Assembly (NCBI GenBank): GCA_012031475.1
Contig: JAAUTJ010000252.1
Location: 1-6,962 of the forward strand
DNA from: Leptolyngbyaceae cyanobacterium SM1_3_5
GTDB lineage: Bacteria; Cyanobacteriota; Cyanobacteriia; Elainellales; Elainellaceae
Direction: 5' to 3'
Length of the DNA: 6,962 nucleotides
In this document: one piece after another, positions 1 through 5,431 of the stretch
Numbering within the stretch: the first letter of the stretch is position 1
Layout: every line of letters begins with the position of its first letter
The notes under the pieces: generated by a model
What the model was told of the DNA's origin: nothing
What the model saw: the letters and a program-made list of their open reading frames with translations, nothing else
Database searches by the model: none
Position numbers and translations under genes: made by a program

Positions 1-885
1 TGCGGCGGCAGCGGGGCGGGCTGCGACTGAACGATCGTTGCACCAAACGCCGAGATGCCTAAAACCTGCATGACTTCGTTGGCAGACTGGTAGCGCTGGC
101 TGGCCGAACTTTGTAGCAGTCGATCGATCGTGTCGGCTAGGTTGTTGCTGATGTTGATTGCGGCGCTGCGCCAGATCCAAGTTGCGATCGCGCTGTTGTA
201 CAAATCGAACGGCGCGAGTCCGGTCAAAAGCTGAATGCAGGACACGCCCAGACTGTAGAGATCGACTGGCGGGAATCGCTTTGCCGACAAGCTGTTCGGG
301 TGCGGCATATTCGGCACTGCCCAGCACGGTTCCAGTTTTGGCAAGCGCAGATTTAGTCGCGTGTTTGGCCGTGCCGAAATCGACCAGCATCAGCGTGTCA
401 TCGCGGCGCAGCAAGTTGGCGGGCTTGATGTCGCGATGGATGACTTGGCGATCGTGCAGAAATTGCAGCAAAGGCAAAATTTCCTGCAACACTCCGCGCA
501 GTTGCGTTTCGCTGAAGGTTCCGGTTTCTTGCAGTTCGGTCAAAAGTGACTGTCCTTCGACAAATTCCTGCACGACGTACTGCTGCGATTCGCGCTCAAA
601 GTAGGCGAGCAAATTTGGAATCTGCGGATGTTCGCCAAGTTGATTTAGTCGCGCTACGTCCTGCCGGAAACTGGCTAACCGCTCACCGACTGCGTACTGT
701 TTGAGGATGACTTGCTCCCCAGTTTGCCGATCGGTTCCCAGAAGGGTGCTGCCGGATTCGGAGGTGAGGCGATGGCAAGCGAGGTAGCGATCGCCCAGCC
801 GCAACCGCCAACCACAGGTTTGACAAAAGCGAGCATCATCGGGATTTTGCGGCCTCGGACAGGTTCGATTCAGGCAGAAGCTCAT
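1..885 (-). CDS. Ser/Thr protein kinase with N-terminal Cys motif; 3' end outside window, one apparent frameshift
   Basis: Hanks-type kinase, expected to phosphorylate Ser/Thr on proteins; substrate unknown. The start ATG at 885 lies 5 bases after the ychF stop and has no clear Shine-Dalgarno. Residues 1-25 carry a zinc-ribbon-like CxxxxC...CxxC motif (C4, C9, C21, C24), typical of a cyanobacterial kinase subfamily. Then come the ATP-binding Lys in VILKQY (K62), catalytic loop HRDIKPANLL (150-159), DFG (169-171) and AAPEQ (194-198). After IPAS (residue 207) the frame breaks near base 264: the next frame gives DLYSLGVSCIQLLTG, the expected subdomain IX, and continues through SQRYQSANEVM to the window edge. 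One extra base at 264-267 explains this. Both frames stay open to base 1. The kinase identity is secure. The domain after the catalytic core is outside the window. Probably co-transcribed with ychF. Confidence 0.9.
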   Translation of the reverse strand, partial: MSFCLNRTCPRPQNPDDARFCQTCGWRLRLGDRYLACHRLTSESGSTLLGTDRQTGEQVILKQYAVGERLASFRQDVARLNQLGEHPQIPNLLAYFERESQQYVVQEFVEGQSLLTELQETGTFSETQLRGVLQEILPLLQFLHDRQVIHRDIKPANLLRRDDTLMLVDFGTAKHATKSALAKTGTVLGSAEYAAPEQLVGKAIPASRSLQSGRVLHSAFDRTRAVRFVQQRDRNLDLAQRRNQHQQQPSRHDRSTATKFGQPALPVCQRSHAGFRHLGVWCNDRSVAARPAAAA

Positions 886-890
886 CGCGG

Positions 891-1982
891 CTAGACGTTG
901 AAGCGGAACAGCAGCACATCGCCTTCCTGCACGACATATTCCTTGCCTTCGCTGCGTACCAAGCCTTTTTCTTTTGCCGCGCCCATTGAACCTGTCGCCA
1001 CCAAATCTTGATAGGCGACCGTTTCGGCTCGAATAAAGCCGCGCTCAAAATCCGTGTGAATCACGCCTGCCGCTTGCGGGGCAACCATTCCCGCCCGAAT
1101 TGTCCAAGCGCGAGTTTCCTTGGGGCCAGAGGTGAAGTAGGTTCGCAGTCCCAACAGTTCGTAAGTAGCGCGAATCAGCGATTTCAAGCCGCCTTCTTCC
1201 ACGCCCAGCGATTCGAGAAAATCTTTGACTTCTTCGGGCGAAAGTTCGACCAGTTCCGATTCCACCTGAGCGGAAACAACCACAACCTGCGCGTCTTCCT
1301 GCGCGGCGACTTGGCGAACCTGCTCGACCCAATCATTGCCCGTCGCCAAATCATCTTCTGAGACGTTGGCAGCGTAGATAATCGGCTTGCGCGTCAGCAG
1401 TCCCAGCGGCTTAATCAAGATTTCTTCATCTTCGGTGAGGCCGATCGATCGCGCCTGCTTGCCTTCATCCAAAACCGCTTGCAGCTTTTCCAGCGCGGTC
1501 AGTTCTGCCTGTGCGTCTTTGCTGGTGCGGGCTTGCTTGCGGGCGCGATCGATTCGCTTTTCGATCTGCGACAAATCGGCCAGCGCCAATTCCAGGTTGA
1601 TCACTTCGATATCGCGGACGGGATCGACCGACCCGGCCACGTGAATAATATCGTCGTCGTCGAAGCAGCGGACAACATGGACGATCGCATCGACTTCGCG
1701 AATGTTGGCTAAGAATTGGTTGCCCAAGCCTTCGCCTTGACTCGCGCCCTTCACCAGTCCGGCAATATCGACAAACTCGACTCGCGCCGGAACGATTTCC
1801 ACTGAACTGGAAATGTCGGCCAAGACCTGCAAGCGCGGATCGGGAACGGCCACGATGCCCGTGTTGGGTTCGATCGTGCAGAACGGAAAGTTGGCCGCTT
1901 GCGCCTTCGCGTTTGCCACCAAAGCATTAAATAACGTAGATTTACCGACGTTCGGCAGTCCGACAATTCCGGCTCTTAGCAT
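891..1982 (-). CDS. ychF: YchF, redox/stress-linked P-loop ATPase of the Obg family
   Basis: 363 residues, the usual length of bacterial YchF, with no frame problem. The family binds ATP rather than GTP and associates with ribosomes; it is linked to stress responses and translation. Visible motifs are the P-loop GLPNVGKS (8-15), G3 DIAGLVKGAS (72-81), where a hydrophobic Leu replaces the catalytic Gln of Ras-type GTPases, NVSE (206-209) in place of the GTP-specifying NKxD, and SAQ (237-239). A central helical region (about 135-175) is rich in charged residues. The C-terminal TGS domain runs from about 281 (LRTYFTSG) to the end (VQEGDVLLFRFNV). The start ATG at 1982 directly precedes LRAGIVGLPNVGKS, matching the family N-terminus; no strong Shine-Dalgarno is seen. 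It lies 68 bases downstream of a small proline-rich ORF and 5 bases upstream of the kinase. Confidence 0.97.
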   Translation of the reverse strand: MLRAGIVGLPNVGKSTLFNALVANAKAQAANFPFCTIEPNTGIVAVPDPRLQVLADISSSVEIVPARVEFVDIAGLVKGASQGEGLGNQFLANIREVDAIVHVVRCFDDDDIIHVAGSVDPVRDIEVINLELALADLSQIEKRIDRARKQARTSKDAQAELTALEKLQAVLDEGKQARSIGLTEDEEILIKPLGLLTRKPIIYAANVSEDDLATGNDWVEQVRQVAAQEDAQVVVVSAQVESELVELSPEEVKDFLESLGVEEGGLKSLIRATYELLGLRTYFTSGPKETRAWTIRAGMVAPQAAGVIHTDFERGFIRAETVAYQDLVATGSMGAAKEKGLVRSEGKEYVVQEGDVLLFRFNV

Positions 1983-2050
1983 TGCAGTTTCACTGGCATT
2001 AGATTCTCGGACGATCGACTCGCAATCGCCCCATCCCAGTTTGCCAGTTT

Positions 2051-2302
2051 TTAACGGCGATCGACTATCGCGGCTTCCGGTCGAATCGGTCGGGGAAGCT
2101 GAACCGGAGTCGGGATCGGCTCTGGCGCAGGGCTGGGAATCGGTTCGGGAGTCGGATCGGGATTGGGAATTGGCTCAGGGGCAGGCGCGGGATTGGGCAG
2201 CGGATTCGGACTTGGCTCAGGCGGCATCGGAATCGCCGGAGGCTGTTCGGGCGGCTGAATCTCGGGGACTTGTGGTTCGGGAACGGCGATCGCAACGGAC
2301 AT
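2051..2302 (-). CDS. small proline-rich (Pro-X repeat) protein, function unknown
   Basis: 83 residues beginning MSVAIAVPEPQ. From about residue 8 to 70 almost every second residue is Pro, in PEP, PNP, PAP and PTP steps with Glu, Asn, Asp and Ser between; the end is basic and mixed (IRPEAAIVDRR). There is no signal peptide, membrane segment or recognisable domain. The composition resembles a periplasmic or wall-spanning linker such as that of TonB, but the rest of such a protein is missing. This start is chosen because GGAG sits 6 bases upstream. An in-frame ATG at 2371, two bases after the miaB stop, would give 106 residues but has no well-spaced ribosome site. It lies between miaB and ychF on the same strand. 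No function is assigned. It may be a real lineage-specific peptide or a low-complexity open frame; the ribosome site favours the former. Confidence 0.5.
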   Translation of the reverse strand: MSVAIAVPEPQVPEIQPPEQPPAIPMPPEPSPNPLPNPAPAPEPIPNPDPTPEPIPSPAPEPIPTPVQLPRPIRPEAAIVDRR

Positions 2303-2308
2303 AAAATT

Positions 2309-2312
2309 CTCC
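2309..2312 (-). promoter_or_regulatory. Shine-Dalgarno site of the proline-rich ORF
   Basis: On the minus strand GGAG is followed by AATTTT and then the ATG at 2302. The 6-base spacing is good for a ribosome site, and this is the clearest such site in the window. It decides the start in favour of 2302 over the longer frame from 2371. Confidence 0.55.
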
Positions 2313-2352
2313 ACAAGGGCAGATCTATCATGCAGATCGATCGCGCTTTTCA

Positions 2353-2386
2353 CATCCCCAGCAGGGCACATCCTCAGCAGGGCACA
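2353..2386. repeat. 16-bp tandem duplication across the miaB stop codon
   Basis: Two adjacent copies of CATCC(C/T)CAGCAGGGCA occupy 2353-2368 and 2369-2384, differing at one base, and the repeat runs on for two more bases. The second copy contains the miaB stop codon (2374-2376). The duplication therefore sits at the very end of miaB and leaves its reading frame intact. Confidence 0.85.
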
Positions 2387-3745
2387 GAAATCAGCGGCTC
2401 ACCCGTCAAGCTAAACGGTCGGACGGTCGTAATCCGAACTTTCACCAGTTGACCTTTCAGTGCAGCAAAATCGCCCGTGAAAAACGTCAGCCGATTGCCC
2501 GCGTCCGCCCCATCACCTGTGTCGGGTCTTTCGGATTTTGGCCTTCCACCAAGACTTCTTCGATCCGGCCTTGATAGCGCTGCGATCGATCCGCCGCACT
2601 GGTCGAAACCAGATGATTCAATCGCTGGAGGCGATCGCGCTTCACGTCTTCGCTCAGTTGATTCTCCCAAATTGCAGCGGGCGTGTTCGGTCGGGGCGAG
2701 TAGGCGGCAGTGTTGACTAAATCAAAGCCAATTTCTTCGACCAGCTTCAGCGTGTTCTCAAACTGCGCCTCGGTTTCTCCCGGAAAGCCGACGATCGCAT
2801 CCGCGCTAATCGACGCATCCGGCATGTAGCGGCGGATCGTGTCGATAATCCGGCGATATTTTTCGTGCGTGTAGCCTCTGCTCATCGCCTTGAGAACGTC
2901 ATTATCGCCGGACTGAAAGGGAATGTGGAAATGTTCACACACTTTCGGCAGTTCCGCACAAGCCCGGATCAGGCGTTCGGTGAAATAGCGGGGGTGGCTC
3001 GTCGCGAACCGGATGCGATCGATCCCCTTCACGTCATGCACGTAGTGCAGCAAATCCGTGAGCGTGTGCAGATGCCGACCTTCCGCAGTTGCACCGGGTA
3101 GATCGCGGCCATACGCATCAATATTTTGTCCGAGCAGCGTAATTTCGCGGTAGCCTTCCTGCGCCAACTGCTCAATTTCTGCCCGGATTGCTTCCGCGTC
3201 CGTGACTGCTCGACCCCGCGCACATTCGGCACCACGCAGTAAGTACAGCGCTCATTACAGCCGTAAATCACGTTCACCCAAGCACTGACGGTACTATCAC
3301 GGCGCGGCTGTGTAATGTCCTCAACAATGTGAATCGGGTCAGTTGCCACGACCTGAGCGCCGTCAAACACCTGCTCCAATAGATCGCGCAATCGATTCGT
3401 GTGCTGTGGTCCCATCACCAAGTCGAGTTCGGGTACGCGCCGTAAGAGTGCTTCGCCTTCTTGCTGAGCGACGCAGCCCGCCACAATCAGGGTGAGATCG
3501 GGTTGAGTGCGCTTGCGATCGGCCTGTCTGCCGAGATACGAATACACCTTCTGTTCGGCATTGTCGCGAATTGTGCAGGTGTTGTAGAGGATGAGATCGG
3601 CGCTTTCTGGTTCGGCTGACCACTCAAAGCCCATTTCTTCGAGAATGCCAGCCATGCGCTCCGAGTCGGCTTTGTTCATTTGACAGCCGAACGTCGTGAT
3701 GTGATAGCGGCGAGCAGTTATAGAATTCGCAAGGCGAGCAGCCAT
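2374..3745 (-). CDS. miaB: MiaB, tRNA-2-methylthio-N6-dimethylallyladenosine synthase, with two apparent frameshifts
   Basis: Radical-SAM methylthiotransferase that turns i6A37 into ms2i6A37 in tRNAs reading UNN codons. The N-terminal cluster-binding domain has Cys21 (FGCQMN), Cys57 (NTCTIRDNAEQK) and Cys91 (AGCVAQQ). The radical-SAM site is GCNERCTYC (Cys163, Cys167, Cys170). Later come LLGQNIDAYG, HFHIPFQSGDNDVLKAMSRGYT and ADAIVGFPGE, then a C-terminal TRAM domain (about 388-457). The frame breaks twice. After VEQSRT (residue 183) one base is missing near 3196, where adding one restores PEAIRAEIEQLAQEGY. After GRTR (416) one is missing near 2499; adding one restores GNRLTFFTGDFAALKG and avoids an early stop at 2487. 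Repaired, the protein has 457 residues, normal for the family. Every key residue is present, which favours sequence error over decay. It is the first gene of the probable minus-strand operon. Confidence 0.93.
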
Positions 3746-3784
3746 AAATTCGCAAAGGGTGAAGGGAATCAGCGCAGATTCCTA

Positions 3785-3813
3785 ATTATAAGTTTTGCGA
3801 TCGATCAATTGCG
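3785..3813 (-). promoter_or_regulatory. candidate promoter of miaB
   Basis: The minus strand carries a perfect TATAAT at 3790-3785, 39 bases upstream of the miaB ATG. Transcription would start near 3778 and leave a leader of about 33 bases. The region expected to hold the -35 box (about 3808-3813) matches the consensus poorly. The call therefore rests on the -10 box and its position only. Confidence 0.45.
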
Positions 3814-4093
3814 ACCCACTGCGGCATAAGTCGATCGCCTCTCACATGTCAAATTTCACGAGAGGTTTCATCAAAGCTTCATTAAATCTACGCAGACCTC
3901 CGTAAATTTTGTGATCTATAGAGCAAAAAATCTTTTAATATTCAAACAGTGAAGTCACTCAATGACTGCGTTCTCCCTGTTGTTTAATTCGTCGCATGTG
4001 TTATGCCCCCATCAAAAAGATGGGCTACTGCACGATGCAACCCTAGGGAATGTGACGCAAGCGGAGCGTTTCAAAACCGTCAGGGTCGGGTTC

Positions 4094-4111
4094 AAGCGGC
4101 AATCGCCGCTT
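4094..4111. repeat. short stem-loop in the intergenic region
   Basis: AAGCGGC and GCCGCTT form a perfect 7-bp stem with a 4-base loop (AATC). No T-run follows on the plus strand, so it is not a standard terminator. It lies just before the 15-bp tandem repeat and its role is unknown. Confidence 0.6.
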
Positions 4112-4115
4112 CAGT

Positions 4116-4150
4116 TCAAGGCGCTTTAGCTCAAGGCGCTTTAGCTCAAG
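4116..4150. repeat. 15-bp tandem repeat upstream of the PEP-CTERM gene
   Basis: TCAAGGCGCTTTAGC occurs at 4116-4130 and 4131-4145, identical in both, followed by a partial third copy (TCAAGGC). The period is a multiple of three, so the open frame across it reads QGALAQGALAQG. No protein family is recognisable. Confidence 0.85.
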
Positions 4151-4276
4151 GCATTGCTGCGATCGCGTTTATCGTGCATCACGGTTGTCAAGGGTGAAGG
4201 ATCGGCATATTTGCTGATTCCTTCTGGCTTGTCGATCGCCTGGTTCGGTCTGGTTCTTCCTGAAAATCCTGAATTT

Positions 4277-5240
4277 ATGAATACTTCATCTACCTGGAAA
4301 ATTGCTGTCCTTGCAGGGGTAAGCGCAGCTTTTGCGACCGCAGGGCATCCTGCCGCTCATGCCGTCAGCATTGTGTTTGATGAAAACGATAGCGGGGCTG
4401 ATGCAGGCAGTTCGCTCGATCGGGCAGCGCGTGTATCCCGTCGGGGCGTTGCTGACTTTACGCCCGTCGAAGCGATTACCGGGCGGCTTGGCTCTCGCTC
4501 TGACCTGTTTCGCGTCTATCTCGACGGCACCACTTTTCTAGCCACAACCGAAACCGTCATCGGTAACTATCCAGACACGCAGCTTTATCTGCTCGACAAC
4601 AACGGCGTTGGCTTGTATTTCAACGACAACACGCCCAGAGACGATTTGCGCTATGACGCTAGATCGCAGCGATCGACCATTCGCCTTGCTCCCGGCACGA
4701 TCGCGCCCGGAATCTATTACCTAGGCATTTCTGCGTTCAACTGGGACCCGATCGATACAAGCGGTAACTTCATGTTTCCCGATCGACCCCGCCGTGCTGA
4801 ATTCACACCCGCGAACTCCTCCGGTTTGCCGCTTGCTGGCTGGCGCGAACGCGAAGGCAGCACAGCCCCAAACGGCCTCAGGGACTACCGAGTCTTGCTC
4901 AAAGGTGTCACAACCGTTTCCCCTGAAATACCCAGTCCTGCACCGACCCCAAGTCCTGCACCAAGTCCTGCACCAAGTCCTGCACCAAGTCCCAACGCCT
5001 GCACCAAGTCCAACACCGAGTCCTACGCCCACGCCACTTCCCACGCCACTTCCCACACCACTTCCCACACCCACACCACTTCCCACACCCAATCCAACGC
5101 CTACGCCTAACCCAACTCCCACGCCCACGCCACTTCCCACACCGTCGCCTAGCCCTGGAACGTCGATTCCTGAACCGAGTGCGATCGCAGGCATCGCTCT
5201 AGGCGCACTCAGTTTGCGGTTGCTCAGACGCAAGCGCTAG
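4277..5240 (+). CDS. secreted PEP-CTERM sorting-domain protein with proline-rich stalk, one apparent frameshift
   Basis: Predicted exported protein handled by the exosortase sorting system. The start at 4277 gives a signal peptide: MNTSSTWK, a hydrophobic core, and an AHA cleavage site after residue 29. Residues 75-215 resemble beta-rich domains common in cyanobacterial PEP-CTERM proteins (LFRVYLDGTTFLATT, DTQLYLLDNNGVGLYFND, GIYYLGISAFNWDP), similar to pre-peptidase C-terminal-like folds. Residues 217-293 are a Pro-X stalk. The end is the sorting signal: PEP (298-300), a hydrophobic segment (about 302-316) and RRKR. One extra C in the CCC at 4991-4993 shifts the frame inside the stalk; unrepaired, translation ends at 5110 in Ser/Thr/His-rich sequence without the sorting signal. 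Repaired, the protein has 320 residues. No exosortase gene is in the window. Substrate and function are unknown. An upstream start at 4154 would spoil the signal peptide. Confidence 0.85.
4931..5154 (+). repeat. low-complexity Pro-X coding repeats of the stalk
   Basis: The stalk is built from 6- and 12-base units. CCAAGTCCTGCA is repeated three times exactly at 4949-4984. A CCAC(G/A)CCACTTC unit recurs at 5029-5064 and again at 5071-5082. Such arrays expand and contract easily and are prone to indel errors. The apparent frameshift at 4991-4993 lies at the edge of the first array. Confidence 0.9.
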
Positions 5241-5249
5241 AACGGCGAT

Positions 5250-5307
5250 CGATCGCTTGGGGAATTGGGCTGGGTTTCTTGTGGCTGCGTGATTCCCCAA
5301 GCGATCG
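5250..5307. repeat. 16-bp perfect inverted repeat, candidate terminator
   Basis: CGATCGCTTGGGGAAT (5250-5265) is exactly inverted as ATTCCCCAAGCGATCG (5292-5307), with a 26-base loop. It starts 9 bases after the stop of the PEP-CTERM gene. This suits a transcription end or an insulator before atpD. No T-run follows, so it is not a canonical intrinsic terminator. Confidence 0.75.
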
Positions 5308-5321
5308 TCTTGCAAAAGAGG

Positions 5322-5359
5322 GCGTCAAATTTCGTAACAAGTGACGCTTGAGTGATAAT
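5322..5359 (+). promoter_or_regulatory. candidate atpD promoter with overlapping inverted repeat
   Basis: GATAAT at 5354-5359 matches five of six bases of a -10 box and would give a leader of about 65 bases before the atpD ATG. The -35 position (about 5331-5336, TTCGTA) is poor. A 6-bp inverted repeat, GCGTCA (5322-5327) and TGACGC (5342-5347), spans the -35 region and could be an activator or repressor site. It does not match the NtcA consensus. Confidence 0.35.
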
Positions 5360-5431
5360 CTGAAAATTGAAAACAGCAATGTTTAAGACAGTCTTCAGAT
5401 TTGCACCGCTGATCACCCGATAGACGCAAGC

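Larger units (their letters stand above)
3746..4276. other. divergent intergenic region between miaB and the PEP-CTERM gene
   Basis: 531 bases with no convincing gene. The miaB-proximal half (3746-4000) is AT-richer and holds the candidate miaB promoter and a pair of TTCAT repeats 11 bases apart (3867 and 3878). The right half is GC-richer. It contains a 6-bp hairpin (4008-4013/4019-4024), a 7-bp hairpin (4094-4100/4105-4111), a 15-bp tandem repeat (4116-4145) and a HIP1 site (4159). A weak candidate promoter for the downstream gene is TTGTCA at 4185-4190 followed by an AT-rich stretch near 4206-4212. A 64-codon frame (4003-4197) lacks a ribosome site and family features. No tRNA or known small RNA was recognised. 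Confidence 0.6.

Noticed and set aside
158..604. Plus-strand 148-residue Cys/Ser/Arg-rich frame
   Set aside because: It is antisense to the kinase catalytic domain, whose motifs (HRDIKPAN, DFG, APEQ) are unambiguous on the other strand.
1813..2304. Plus-strand 163-residue frame over the ychF start and the proline-rich ORF
   Set aside because: Its first part is antisense to the ychF P-loop and the rest is the complement of the Pro-X codons; no ribosome site.
4008..4024. CCCATC-AAAAA-GATGGG hairpin as a terminator
   Set aside because: The stem is only 6 bp, no T-run follows on the plus strand, and no gene ends nearby on either strand.
4086..4112. GGTTCAAGC stretch as a tRNA T-arm
   Set aside because: No acceptor, D-arm or anticodon arm could be placed around it on either strand.
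4003..4197. 64-codon plus-strand frame in the intergenic region
   Set aside because: No ribosome site, no domain, and a repeat-driven Ala-rich end; kept only as an observation.
4949..5082. Regular 12-base repeats as a possible CRISPR array
   Set aside because: The units are directly adjacent without spacers and encode an in-frame Pro-X protein stalk.
4721..5233. Minus-strand 170-residue frame full of Gly-Val repeats
   Set aside because: It is the antisense of the Pro-X stalk and PEP-CTERM gene; the repeats are the complement of Pro/Thr codons and no family features are present.
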